The position numbers and the translations under genes were made by a program. Positions 8,945 to 17,969 of a stretch of 64,000 bases of DNA are shown here, one piece after another. Under the pieces are notes generated by a model, which made no database searches, had not been told where the DNA came from, and saw only the letters and a program-made list of their open reading frames with translations. Where the stretch lies: assembly GCA_020025305.1 (NCBI GenBank), contig JAHHSG010000003.1, positions 105,881-169,880 on the forward strand, in the 5' to 3' direction. This DNA is from Oscillospiraceae bacterium (GTDB lineage: Bacteria; Bacillota; Clostridia; Oscillospirales; Oscillospiraceae). Position 1 is the first letter of the stretch, and each line of letters begins with the position of its first letter.

Positions 8945-9722
8945 TGTAGGCCTGTCGCTCCCCTCGCGGGGAGCGACGTCCACAGCCGCACACTCTACCT
9001 CTGGCTCCCGCTCATTTCAATCCACGCTCCCCTCGCGGGGAGCGACAAGCTGCACATTGTCAGGGCCATCGTGGACGATGAATTTCAATCCACGCTCCCC
9101 TCGCGGGGAGCGACATCGTTTTGGGAGCGTCATCAAAAACTATCTCTATTTCAATCCACGCTCCCCTCGCGGGGAGCGACAAGGTCTTTTAGTCGGTGAT
9201 GCCCTTCATCGGGATTTCAATCCACGCTCCCCTCGCGGGGAGCGACTCGAAAGCACCGTTTCGCTCCTCGGTCACGATGCACATTTCAATCCACGCTCCC
9301 CTCGCGGGGAGCGACCATCCCCAAGGGTCAGGTATACGGCACTGCGAGAATTTCAATCCACGCTCCCCTCGCGGGGAGCGACCATGTTTGATCGGATGCT
9401 GGAAGAGTGCCCGGAAATTTCAATCCACGCTCCCCTCGCGGGGAGCGACTTACAGATTTACGCTATGCAGTAGCAAGGACGCTTATTTCAATCCACGCTC
9501 CCCTCGCGGGGAGCGACCATCATACTACCTCCACACTATCGGTAAATAATATTATTTCAATCCACGCTCCCCTCGCGGGGAGCGACATTCTAATGCCATG
9601 TCTGCTTCAGTCATCATAGAGCATTTCAATCCACGCTCCCCTCGCGGGGAGCGACACCAGTCGGGAAGAAATTCCACATTGACGGATACATTTCAATCCA
9701 CGCTCCCCTCGCGGGGAGCGAC
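8945..9722 (-). CRISPR. Type I-C CRISPR array, 12 repeats and 11 spacers
   Basis: Eleven identical 33-base repeats start at 9014, 9082, 9148, 9214, 9283, 9350, 9417, 9485, 9554, 9623 and 9690. Read on the minus strand they begin GTCGCTCCCCGCGAGGGGAG and end GTGGATTGAAAT, the type I-C pattern. A twelfth repeat (8945-8977) keeps the first 22 bases but has a diverged 3' part, marking the leader-distal end. Spacers are 33-36 bases and all differ. The array lies directly downstream of cas2 on the same strand. The uniform repeats suggest a young or well-maintained array. Confidence 0.98.
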
Positions 9723-9895
9723 CGCAAATATGCACAAAACATACCTGCAAACTTGCACAATTTGCATAGTTCTTGCTATGTTACATTTACCATAAAATCC
9801 TCAGGCAGAATATTCTGCCCTGAAACGTGATGAAACGGGCCTGCTTTTTGGTGCGAACCCATAGGCGTTTTATGTTTGCTTCCTCTTCGCACACT
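9723..9895 (-). promoter_or_regulatory. CRISPR leader region
   Basis: 173-base AT-rich non-coding stretch between cas2 and the first repeat, in the position of the type I-C leader. It contains the palindrome GCAGAATATTCTGC and A/T-rich tracts next to the first repeat. I cannot point to a certain promoter. Confidence 0.75.
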
Positions 9896-10186
9896 TCAGA
9901 TCATCAGTGTGTCTTCCGGCATATAAGTAGCCTTACAGCCAAAGTGTTCCATCTTGTTCTCGTAGTGCTTTCCCAGGTAGTAAAAGCGCAGACTGTCTTT
10001 TTCTAAGTCCATAATGGACAGAAGTTTGGCTTGCAGCAGCTTGCACTGTGCCGAATCCAGCAGACATTCAAACACCGAACACTGTACCCGCTGCCCATAG
10101 TTTACGCACTGCTTCGCAATTTGCCGCAGCCGTTTTCTGCCTGCGGCATCTTCTGTATTCACGTCATAAGTAATTAAAACCAGCAT
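9896..10186 (-). CDS. cas2: CRISPR integration endonuclease Cas2
   Basis: Small ferredoxin-fold subunit of the Cas1-Cas2 spacer integrase. The ATG at 10186 gives 96 residues beginning MLVLITYDVNTEDAAGRK, matching the usual type I-C Cas2 length; a GTG nine bases further upstream (10195), directly after the cas1 stop, is an alternative start. Asp8 in the ITYDV strand is the family's metal-site residue, and CVNYGQRVQCSVFECLL is a typical Cas2 core. It is the last cas gene before the leader and array. Confidence 0.96.
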   Translation of the reverse strand: MLVLITYDVNTEDAAGRKRLRQIAKQCVNYGQRVQCSVFECLLDSAQCKLLQAKLLSIMDLEKDSLRFYYLGKHYENKMEHFGCKATYMPEDTLMI

Positions 10187-10195
10187 AAGCCACAC

Positions 10196-11227
10196 TCATT
10201 TCCATAAAAAGGGTGGGTACTCATCCAAATCTCCCCGCAGATATCGAGCCATGAGAAGGGCTTGAAGAAAGGGCACCAATCCCCACGGAACTTTTTCTCC
10301 CAAAAGCGGATGCGTCATGGTTTCCTTTTTGTGCGCCTGCCATCTCTGCAGGAAGGTACGCCTTGCATTGTCGCCCAGATAAACACCGCCGCTCTCCCGG
10401 TATTCAAAATCTGCCTTTTTGAAGATTCGATTGTTGATACAGGTGAGGACAAATCGATCCGCTAGGCAAGGTCGAAATTCTTCCATTAGATCCAACGCAA
10501 GGGAACTGCGGCCCGGCCGATCCCGGTGCAGGAAACCAACATAGGAGTCCAGTCCCACACTTTCCAAAGCCGAAGCACAGTCGTGCGCCAACATACTGTT
10601 TGCAAACGAGAGCAGAGCATTGACCGGATCGAGAGGAGGCCTCCGGTTCCTGGTTGCAAACGAAAATACGGCGTGATCCCCTAAGATCATCTGGTCAAAT
10701 ACGCTGAAGTAAGCGGTGGCGCCCGCTCCTTCCAGACCGCGCAGGCCATCCAGATTTTGCTCAGCTATTACTTGCGGCAAAAGGTCTTTTAACTGCGTAG
10801 AAACAGCGGAGAGCCGATCACTATCTACACGAAGTCCGTGATCCCGACGCGTCCGCTCTATACACCAGCGGGCATTGTGAAGTTTTCCGAAAATCATTGT
10901 CCGAGCAATTCGGCAGCTCTGTACGGCGTCGTCTGCAATTCGATATTGGGCGCGGCGCAGCAGGACATTTCCATTGGCTTCCCCAGAAACCCGGGCCAAA
11001 AATTTTCCGTGAGGTGAGCAGAATGAGAGGGAAATTCCACGTTTGGCACAGGCACCCATCAAAGCAGGGGAGGCTCCTGCATAGGAAAAGGAGAGAATCC
11101 CGGAAAGTGTATGCAGGGGATATCTGGATACTACCTCTTTGGCTCGATTGGCAACTACATTTTCTCCATCCAAGGAGAGATAGATATCTTCAGAAGTGAC
11201 ATACAGTGTGTTGAGCAAATGTCTCAT
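10196..11227 (-). CDS. cas1: CRISPR integrase Cas1 (type I-C)
   Basis: Catalytic subunit of the spacer integrase. 343 residues from the ATG at 11227, which overlaps the cas4 stop (ATGA); the frame runs further upstream, but MRHLLNTLYVTSEDIYLSL is the family N-terminus. An N-terminal beta domain is followed by the helical catalytic domain with the expected Glu in LRGLEGAGATAYF, His in VGFLHRDRPGR and Asp in SLALDLMEEFRP. No truncation is visible, so the adaptation module appears intact. Confidence 0.97.
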   Translation of the reverse strand: MRHLLNTLYVTSEDIYLSLDGENVVANRAKEVVSRYPLHTLSGILSFSYAGASPALMGACAKRGISLSFCSPHGKFLARVSGEANGNVLLRRAQYRIADDAVQSCRIARTMIFGKLHNARWCIERTRRDHGLRVDSDRLSAVSTQLKDLLPQVIAEQNLDGLRGLEGAGATAYFSVFDQMILGDHAVFSFATRNRRPPLDPVNALLSFANSMLAHDCASALESVGLDSYVGFLHRDRPGRSSLALDLMEEFRPCLADRFVLTCINNRIFKKADFEYRESGGVYLGDNARRTFLQRWQAHKKETMTHPLLGEKVPWGLVPFLQALLMARYLRGDLDEYPPFLWK

Positions 11228-11889
11228 TCTTCTTCCTCCTCCATGGCCTGTCGTAAATATGTAGCTGCGTGTTTTCCACGCATCAGAACAGGTAAACAAA
11301 GTTGCTTGAGTGAACAGGCATTACACCCTCTGGCAGGTTTTACCTTGGGCGTATATCCGCGATGATAGAGCTGATGCATTTCCCCCAATAAAGTACACAC
11401 TTGCTGACGCAAGCCATCGCCGAACGTTACAGAAACACGCCGCCGGGTCTCTCCGTAGAAAAGGGCTCCTTCCAAAATGGAGCAGCAGAGCATTTCCTCC
11501 AGACACATGGCTTGGGCGCAGAGCTGAAGCTCATCCGCCTGATGCTCCTTGGGTGCGCCGCGCTTATATTCCACAGGAAAGGGCTGCCACAATCCTTCTT
11601 CTCCATGGAGCGAGATTCCGTTCGGGTCGGCATGGAACTCCACCACATCACAGGCCCCGGAAATGCCCAAACGGGAAGATACCACTGGGAGCCCTCTCAA
11701 TATCAGGGTATCTCCCCGGCGTTCTCTCTGTTGTTCATTATGGGCGTGTTGATGGAACAGTTCCCCGTCCACAGTACGAAAATTTTCCTGCCATTGCTGT
11801 TCCAGATGAATGAGCGCCCACTGACGTCGGCAGAAAGCAAAGTGTTGGAGTCCGGAAAGCTGGAGGTAGTCCTCCTCACGATAAGTCAT
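11224..11889 (-). CDS. cas4: CRISPR-associated exonuclease Cas4
   Basis: RecB-like nuclease that trims prespacers and helps PAM selection, working with Cas1-Cas2. 221 residues. An N-terminal Cys lies in LQHFAFCRRQWALIHLE and the C-terminal group ARGCNACSLKQLCLPVL completes the four Fe-S cysteines; nuclease motifs include GACDVVEFH and PVEYKRGAPK. The start overlaps the cas7 stop and the stop overlaps the cas1 start, so translation is coupled. Confidence 0.96.
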   Translation of the reverse strand: MTYREEDYLQLSGLQHFAFCRRQWALIHLEQQWQENFRTVDGELFHQHAHNEQQRERRGDTLILRGLPVVSSRLGISGACDVVEFHADPNGISLHGEEGLWQPFPVEYKRGAPKEHQADELQLCAQAMCLEEMLCCSILEGALFYGETRRRVSVTFGDGLRQQVCTLLGEMHQLYHRGYTPKVKPARGCNACSLKQLCLPVLMRGKHAATYLRQAMEEEEE

Positions 11890-12782
11890 CCCATCCGCTG
11901 ACAGGTAACACCAGCAGGCAAAGAGGACTCGTCCACTGAGACGATGTAGTCCTGATAGGAACGGGCAGGAGCCGGCGTATCTGCATCCTTTCGTTCTACC
12001 TTCACCGAATCAAAAAGTTTCCAGGCAGGGGCACAGCCCAGTTCGCTGTCGTGTTTAAACACAATGAGTTCCCGCACCGCCATTTTGCCACGGGCAGCAG
12101 AATGGTCGTGTTCGAACATATTCAGGATGGCCTCCCAGAGAAGAGAAAGATCCTCTTCTGAAAAACCGGTAGTCTTGCGGGCTAAATTGGCCGAGATATA
12201 ACCTTCACAGCGGTAGAGGCCGTAGGGGACGATATACTTGCGCCCCATCTCCGTCCCCTTTTTCTCTGCATCAGCCTCCGTGGTAATGGCCACACGGGTG
12301 ATGGTGACCTCCTGAGGTACCACCGGCTCCACACTGCGAGCAAAACTCAGCTGCACCGGACCTCGCACCTGACCGCAATTCAGTGCCGCTTTCACAAAGG
12401 TGGTCATGACGGCACCGAAGGTGCGGATATCGTAAAAGTTGCCGCACATCCAGTCCCGGATCTTCCGGTCCAGATCAGGTTCAGCTTTCTTTTTCTCTTT
12501 CACGTTTTTCTCCGTGATATCCAGTTGGGCGTACGCCTCCCCATCGCTTCGATTCAGCGGCACGCCGTCTTTCACATAGATGCGGTAGCCGGTGGCGTCC
12601 TCCTTCACGGTCTCCACATAGTTGCGGATCTTCCGCTTGAGGCACACATCGGCCACAATGCCAAGGCCGGTCTCCGGGTCCACACGGGGCATATTGCCGG
12701 CATCGGGGTCGCCATTGGGATTGCCGTTTTCCACATCGAAGAGAATGACAAATTCATAGCGGTTCTTGATAGGCTCAGACAT
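11886..12782 (-). CDS. cas7: Type I-C Cascade backbone subunit Cas7 (Csd2)
   Basis: RNA-recognition-fold protein that polymerises along the crRNA. 298 residues from the ATG at 12782, which has an AAGGAGG site 9 bases upstream and follows the cas8c stop by one base (TAACATG). Characteristic segments are YEFVILFDVENGNPNGDPDA, DIRTFGAVMTT and GPVQLSFARSVEP. The stop overlaps the cas4 start. Confidence 0.97.
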   Translation of the reverse strand: MSEPIKNRYEFVILFDVENGNPNGDPDAGNMPRVDPETGLGIVADVCLKRKIRNYVETVKEDATGYRIYVKDGVPLNRSDGEAYAQLDITEKNVKEKKKAEPDLDRKIRDWMCGNFYDIRTFGAVMTTFVKAALNCGQVRGPVQLSFARSVEPVVPQEVTITRVAITTEADAEKKGTEMGRKYIVPYGLYRCEGYISANLARKTTGFSEEDLSLLWEAILNMFEHDHSAARGKMAVRELIVFKHDSELGCAPAWKLFDSVKVERKDADTPAPARSYQDYIVSVDESSLPAGVTCQRMG

Positions 12783-12783
12783 G

Positions 12784-14517
12784 TTACTTTTCCTCCTTTT
12801 TCTCAAAGCGACTCTGGTTCTGGTGGTAATAGCCCAGCTGGAAGGAGCCCTGCTGGGGCAGATTCAAGCGCGGGGGATAGCCCTCTCCCAGCTTGGAAAT
12901 CAATGCGGAGATCTGTTTTTCGTAGTACGTGCGCAGACCGGTATCCAGCTTTTTCAGATGCTTCTGTGCCAGATTCACCAGCACGGGAAACACGATGGCG
13001 GGGGTGGCGGACGCCGAATTGAAATACTTGTCCTTGATGGTAGTGTTGATACCGGGGTTGGCACTGGACTGGATGGATTCCAGCAGGGAAAAGAGCCGTC
13101 CCAGGTTGTAGGGGACATTGGAGCTGTCTGGATTGAGAGACACGGTCAAAACCTCCTTTGGTACGTCAGGATGTGTGTTTTTCAGATAGTAGGCCTTAAG
13201 GATGGCGGCCCGGCCACGAGTAACGCTGTGCTCTGCCCGGATGCGCAGCGCGACACCGTTGAGCAGAGTGGCCGGGTAACGGGTATTGGTGAGAACAGAG
13301 CGCAGCACCTCGCCGGCCATATTGTGCGTCGGGGTCTTGTCCCTGCTGTTGTGATTGACGGTCTCGTCCAGCAGTTTCCAAAGCGGGAGGGCGTCAAATG
13401 TATCATAGGCAGGTTTGACAATCTCCAGCCGCTGCTGATGGGCCTGGGCGTTGCGGAGAAAAGCTCCAAAACTGTTGCGCAGGAAAAGGCGCACCGAGAG
13501 ACGAGCGGCATTGGGGGCGAGTCCCAGAATGTAGAATTCCATATTGGGGTCCAGCCGTGCTCCGTCCAGCTCCACTATATTTCCGCTGCACAGACTATGC
13601 AGCGCACCCTGTAAATCTGTCAGCGTATAGGTCGGTTCCTGTCCAAAGAACATCCAGCCCATCATATTCTGGTAGATATCTCCGCCGCATTTGGCCCAGC
13701 AAACCACGGTGGCGTCTCCCATCCGGTAGACATGCTTCCGGTCGGAGAGCAGGTGATTGAGGGCGGTGGTATAGGCGAAGGCGGCATATTTACTGGTGGG
13801 TGCGTTATAATTTTGCTCTTTTCCATAAGAGCAAAAGGAAGGAGCATTGAAGGACACCAGAGCTGCCCCGCTGGACTGAGCGCCCTGTACGTTTTTTATG
13901 GAGGGATGGATGCTCTCCACCGTTCCACGTTCCCCGGTGACTAGGCAGACCATCCGGGGACCATCCTCTTGCGCCTGATAGTGCTTGTCCCAGGCTTGCT
14001 GAATCAGTGTGTCCAGATGAACAAAGGTCCCATTATATCGAAAGACAAGATTACCGCCGGCCATGATCTCCTCCCAGCAGGAATCCAGCGCAGGATGACT
14101 GGCAGCTTGCTCCGGCTGCCATGTCCGGAAGAAGGCCAGCACAGCTTGGGATGCAGGGCTGGCCACCTCTCCCAACAGACTCTCGTGAAGGACCTTGCAC
14201 GCATGGAAGCAGTCCAAGGACCGCTGGGGCTTCCCCTTGTTGTCCACACCCAGCAGATAGCTGGATGTATCACAGAGAAAATTAGCTGAAATCCCACTGG
14301 AGCGCTTCACTGGGGCCGGAAGTCTCATAAGCTGGGGCGCCAGCACTGTCTTTTTCCCCTTCGGTTGTTCTGTCTGGACAGAGACCACCTGCTTCAGTGC
14401 CCCATCTGCTCCGATGCACAAGGCACAGGTGACTTTGACATCTGCCCAACCCGGTGGAGAAATCTGTCCGCTGTCTGCCAGGGTGCGATAGTATTCCGTC
14501 AGTGCCTGCAGGATCAT
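12784..14517 (-). CDS. cas8c: Type I-C Cascade large subunit Cas8c (Csd1)
   Basis: Large subunit that recognises the PAM and stabilises the R-loop; in this subtype the small subunit Cas11c can be made from an internal start in cas8c. 577 residues beginning MILQALTEYYRTLADSG, with Csd1 features such as LPLWKLLDETVNHN and YNLGRLFSLLESIQ in the C-terminal half. It starts inside the cas5 stop (ATGA) and ends one base before cas7. I did not locate an internal Cas11c start with confidence. Confidence 0.95.
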   Translation of the reverse strand: MILQALTEYYRTLADSGQISPPGWADVKVTCALCIGADGALKQVVSVQTEQPKGKKTVLAPQLMRLPAPVKRSSGISANFLCDTSSYLLGVDNKGKPQRSLDCFHACKVLHESLLGEVASPASQAVLAFFRTWQPEQAASHPALDSCWEEIMAGGNLVFRYNGTFVHLDTLIQQAWDKHYQAQEDGPRMVCLVTGERGTVESIHPSIKNVQGAQSSGAALVSFNAPSFCSYGKEQNYNAPTSKYAAFAYTTALNHLLSDRKHVYRMGDATVVCWAKCGGDIYQNMMGWMFFGQEPTYTLTDLQGALHSLCSGNIVELDGARLDPNMEFYILGLAPNAARLSVRLFLRNSFGAFLRNAQAHQQRLEIVKPAYDTFDALPLWKLLDETVNHNSRDKTPTHNMAGEVLRSVLTNTRYPATLLNGVALRIRAEHSVTRGRAAILKAYYLKNTHPDVPKEVLTVSLNPDSSNVPYNLGRLFSLLESIQSSANPGINTTIKDKYFNSASATPAIVFPVLVNLAQKHLKKLDTGLRTYYEKQISALISKLGEGYPPRLNLPQQGSFQLGYYHQNQSRFEKKEEK

Positions 14518-15176
14518 CGCCGCACCTCCTCACTGTCCCAGGGCGGGACATTGAGCACCCCATCCCGAAGCACGCCCCGGAAAAAGAGGGGCGTGATGTT
14601 CTCCAAATCGGAATAATCCATGTCCCACAGCATCCAGCCCAGATCCCTCTCTCCCTTTAATTCCTCCGGGCAGGACGGGATGCCCTCACACAGACGGAAC
14701 TGGGCGGGAAACTCCCGGCAGCCGAAGCAGGGCTGGTGATAAAACTGCCCTCTCTGGATCCGTCGCTTTACAATGTCCTGGAATTTTCCCGGATTGTCCC
14801 CTGAGGCAGCCTGTTCCGTCATCTCAAAATGGGCCTCGATCACATAGTGCACTTTCCGCAGCAGCAGGGCGGCCCGCTGCTGAATGTCCTCTGAAGTACT
14901 GAGATACAGTTCTCCCTTCCCTCGCTCCATCACCGTGCGGGCGGTGCGGGCGGAAACGGTGGATTTGACCTCGTTGCGCCGCAGATTGGTGAAGCGGATG
15001 GGGCTGCAGACGTAGATGCGGTCAATGTGCCAGCGCATACCGGGATGCCAATAGATGGCCTCGATCAGCCCCCGGGCCGCTGAGGGGGTCATCACGTCAT
15101 AACTGACCCGCTCCACCTTCATCTCCGGGCGCGTAAAGAGGGCATATTCCCCCCAGACCTCCAGTTTTATGGACAT
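14514..15176 (-). CDS. cas5: Type I-C crRNA-processing endonuclease Cas5 (Cas5d)
   Basis: In type I-C, Cas5 replaces Cas6 as the crRNA-processing enzyme and caps the 5' handle. The ATG at 15176, with a GGAGTG site, gives 220 residues starting MSIKLEVWGEYALFTRPEMK. A Tyr-Lys-rich core around RVSYDVMTPSAARGLIEAI and the DYSDLENITPLFFRG end are typical. The open frame extends upstream to 15497, but that part overlaps cas3 and lacks family sequence. A 103-base gap separates it from cas3. Confidence 0.95.
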   Translation of the reverse strand: MSIKLEVWGEYALFTRPEMKVERVSYDVMTPSAARGLIEAIYWHPGMRWHIDRIYVCSPIRFTNLRRNEVKSTVSARTARTVMERGKGELYLSTSEDIQQRAALLLRKVHYVIEAHFEMTEQAASGDNPGKFQDIVKRRIQRGQFYHQPCFGCREFPAQFRLCEGIPSCPEELKGERDLGWMLWDMDYSDLENITPLFFRGVLRDGVLNVPPWDSEEVRR

Positions 15177-15279
15177 GGGCGTCACTCCTTTCTGGATTTT
15201 ATTTTTTGCTCTAAAACCAATAGTAATATGCTCTATACTTAAGATGAAATATTGACTTGGTGAATATCCCGCCGCTTTT

Positions 15280-17424
15280 TTAGATAAACAATCCCTTTCC
15301 GCTGTCGGCCTCCAGAGAAAGACCGGTCTCATGGGAGTAAAGCCCCTCATGGAGCAAGATGGCTGCACCGTTTTCCAGCACCTCAAGATCTCCCGCCGCC
15401 AGATCGGAAAAATGCTTTTCATAGACGGACACCCCATACTGCCCCAGCTTTCTGAACAGAGTCCGTCCTCCTGCACCGGAGCGCAGCTGCGCCACAAGTT
15501 CTGCTCCTTCCCCCCACGGAATATAGACCGTCCGGGTGGGAGTGTCGATGAGATGAAAGCGCTCCGCCACCGTGCGGAACGGGAAAAATTCTGACTGGAT
15601 GAGTGGTAAGATCTGCTGTTGATCCTGTGCTTCCTTTCCCTTCAGATCCAGCAAGTCCGAAAAATAGTCATGGATGGCAGCGTGGGAGGCAATATCCGTA
15701 TGGCGGGACATGGCCGCTTTTCCTGCGCCGATAGCGGTGGAAAAGAGCGGCGGCGCTTTCTCCTCCCCTTCAAAAATATAGACTATGCTCTCCTCCGCAG
15801 ACCGCCTGCCTTCCCGGTTGCACCGTCCAGCAGCCTGCAAGATGGAATCCAGCCCGGCCATCTCTCGAAATACCGCCGGGAAGTCCACATCCACGCCCGC
15901 CTCAATCAGAGAGGTGGACACCACCCGGCAGAGCAGTCCCTCTTTTAGACGGCGGCGGATCTCCGTGAGCTGCTCCTTCCGGTGGCTGGGGCACATGAGG
16001 GTGGATAGGTGGAAACTGCCTGCCCCATCCAGTCGCCCATATACCTCCTGGGCCGCCTTTCTGGTGTTGACGATACACAGGACCTGCCTGTGGGCGTTGA
16101 GTTGTGCGGCCAGATCATCCCAGGTCAGACCGCCCGTCTGCTGAAAGGACACCCGGCGGAACGCCTCCCACCGGCAGGTATCGGGCGGGCACAGCTCCCG
16201 CACGGGAACTTGGGGAAGAAATTCACGGAAGACCGGCGTCAGGGCGGGCTGTGTAGCCGTGCAGAGAACAGCGGAGATCCCGTAATGAGCCACCAACTGA
16301 GAAATAGCCCAGACGCAGGGGCGCAGATAGGCGATGGGCAGCATCTGGGCCTCGTCGAAAATCACCACACTGCCGGCAATATTGTGGAGCTTGCGGCACT
16401 GGGACGAGCGGCAGGCGTACAGAGATTCAAAAAACTGCACCGCTGTGGTCACCACCACCGGCATATCCCAGTTTTCCGTTGCCTTAGCCAGGCGGATAGT
16501 GCGGGGACTGGCCTCCCCCTCCGGATCATAGAGCATATTTGAGTGGTGTTCCAGCACGTTTTCCTCGCCCAATATCTCCCGGAATACCTCCGCCGTCTGT
16601 TCAATAATGGAAGTATAGGGAACGACATAGATCACCCGCCGCAGATCGTGCCCTCTGGCATGAGCCAGGGCAAAGGCAAGGGAGGCAACAGTTTTTCCCC
16701 CGCCGGTAGGCACGGTAAGGGAAAAGAGGCCCGGTGATTGCGTTTCTCCTTCATGGATACACCGCTCCAAGATCTGACAGCGCTGGCGGTTCAACTCCCC
16801 TTTTGGCGGGAACCAGGCCGATGTGTAGCGCCGGAGTTTGTCCCACAGCTGTTGCATGGACGCTTCGTTGGTCTCCCGGCTTCGGCCTTCCATAAAGGCC
16901 TCTGTGTCCAGAAAGTCTGCGTCCACCAGGCAAGAATAGAGCATCCGGGTAAAAAATACCCATTCCAGCCCCGCCTGCCTCATGAGAAAGTCCGGAATGA
17001 CCGCCTGGGGCAGCGTCACCTCTTGCTCCCAGCACTCATAAGGTTCCAGCTTTCCTTTCTCTTTCCGTTGAATGCGCCCTAAAAAAGTAGTCTGGTCCGG
17101 CCCATCCGTCTGGCTGCCGCCGTCTGGCAGCCCCCCGTGGTGGCCGGCCACTGCAAAAGCGGCGAAAAGCTGCCTGCGCCGCCAGCACTCCGCTGCTCCC
17201 GCAGTAGAGTGATCCACCTGTATAGGTGCGCCTTTCAGCCGTTTTTGAAAGCCCTGAGAATATTTCCCAATATCGTGAGCCAAGCCGGCCAGTTCCGCCT
17301 GTTCCTCGCCGCCAAATGGTCGGGCAAAGTCTTTGGCCAAGGAGGCTGTTCCACATAAATGTTCAAAAACGGTTTGTGTCTGTCCTGTGGCTGAAATATG
17401 AGCCAAGTAAGGAGAAGGTTCCAT
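15280..17424 (-). CDS. cas3: CRISPR helicase-nuclease Cas3 (HD domain fused)
   Basis: Nuclease-helicase that degrades DNA marked by Cascade. 714 residues from the ATG at 17424, preceded by AAGGGGGAT. An N-terminal HD nuclease (His50-Asp51 in LAGLAHDIGKYSQGF, HH near 94) is followed by a superfamily 2 helicase with Walker A VPTGGGKT near 240, the Walker B variant FDEAQM near 357 and motif VI GRCNREGR. All expected motifs are present, so interference should be functional. It is the first gene of the cas operon. Confidence 0.97.
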   Translation of the reverse strand: MEPSPYLAHISATGQTQTVFEHLCGTASLAKDFARPFGGEEQAELAGLAHDIGKYSQGFQKRLKGAPIQVDHSTAGAAECWRRRQLFAAFAVAGHHGGLPDGGSQTDGPDQTTFLGRIQRKEKGKLEPYECWEQEVTLPQAVIPDFLMRQAGLEWVFFTRMLYSCLVDADFLDTEAFMEGRSRETNEASMQQLWDKLRRYTSAWFPPKGELNRQRCQILERCIHEGETQSPGLFSLTVPTGGGKTVASLAFALAHARGHDLRRVIYVVPYTSIIEQTAEVFREILGEENVLEHHSNMLYDPEGEASPRTIRLAKATENWDMPVVVTTAVQFFESLYACRSSQCRKLHNIAGSVVIFDEAQMLPIAYLRPCVWAISQLVAHYGISAVLCTATQPALTPVFREFLPQVPVRELCPPDTCRWEAFRRVSFQQTGGLTWDDLAAQLNAHRQVLCIVNTRKAAQEVYGRLDGAGSFHLSTLMCPSHRKEQLTEIRRRLKEGLLCRVVSTSLIEAGVDVDFPAVFREMAGLDSILQAAGRCNREGRRSAEESIVYIFEGEEKAPPLFSTAIGAGKAAMSRHTDIASHAAIHDYFSDLLDLKGKEAQDQQQILPLIQSEFFPFRTVAERFHLIDTPTRTVYIPWGEGAELVAQLRSGAGGRTLFRKLGQYGVSVYEKHFSDLAAGDLEVLENGAAILLHEGLYSHETGLSLEADSGKGLFI

Positions 17425-17463
17425 AATGATCCCCCTTTCGTCTTGTGGAGCTGTCAGTATCAT

Positions 17464-17510
17464 TACATAAATTAGGGACAACAAACGGACAATATTTGGT
17501 GATACACCAA
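17464..17510 (-). promoter_or_regulatory. Candidate cas operon promoter with palindromic operator
   Basis: On the minus strand TTGTCC (17492-17487), 17 bases and TATGTA (17469-17464) precede cas3. Just upstream lies the inverted repeat TTGGTG-3-CACCAA (17496-17510), which could bind a regulator. The -10 match is weak. Confidence 0.35.
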
Positions 17511-17911
17511 TCAAAAATCGTGGTTTTACTATATCAAAGATGATAAGTCAAATTTATTCAGTGAATATGCATATATATTTTCATCATCATATCACTTCAT
17601 TGTGCAAAACGCAACATTTCTCTTCTGATTATTTTCCCATTTTGCGGAGACACCTGCACCGTTTCAGAACTAAGCCGCAATATAACATTTCATCCATAAC
17701 TTGCGTATGGAGAGGAAGATCCATATACTTTTATTGTATAAGATGATCTCTGCCATGGAGAACAAAGTACCAGCGCACAGGAGCCTGCATAAAAAAAACG
17801 GCAGAAATGGCCGAAGCAATCCTGCCGGGGTTTCCCGCACATCCCAAGCTGCCTCTGTGAAAGTGGAACAGAGGCGTGTCCCCTTTTGTGTCATCTTTCG
17901 GAAAAAAACAG
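17511..17911. other. Non-coding stretch upstream of the cas operon
   Basis: About 400 bases between the cas promoter region and the dCMP-deaminase promoter. No convincing gene on either strand; base composition is mixed, with an AT-rich left half. The only clear signal is the minus-oriented terminator at 17791-17827. Confidence 0.5.
17791..17827 (-). terminator. Orphan minus-strand terminator
   Basis: CGGCAG (17799-17804) pairs with CTGCCG (17822-17827); on the minus strand it is followed by eight Ts. No minus-strand gene lies upstream of it, so it may end an antisense transcript across the deaminase or be a scar. Confidence 0.6.
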
Positions 17912-17939
17912 TTGCATCTTTTCTTAGATATACTATAAT
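17912..17939 (+). promoter_or_regulatory. Promoter of the deaminase gene
   Basis: TTGCAT, a 16-base spacer and a consensus TATAAT at 17934-17939 lie about 30 bases before the start codon of the deaminase gene. Confidence 0.75.
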
Positions 17940-17969
17940 ATGTGCAACAAATATTATTAGGAGGCGCCT

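Noticed and set aside
8910..9795. Open frames with repeated FNPRSPRGER / ISIHAPLAGSD peptide units
   Set aside because: These are translations of the CRISPR repeats, not proteins.
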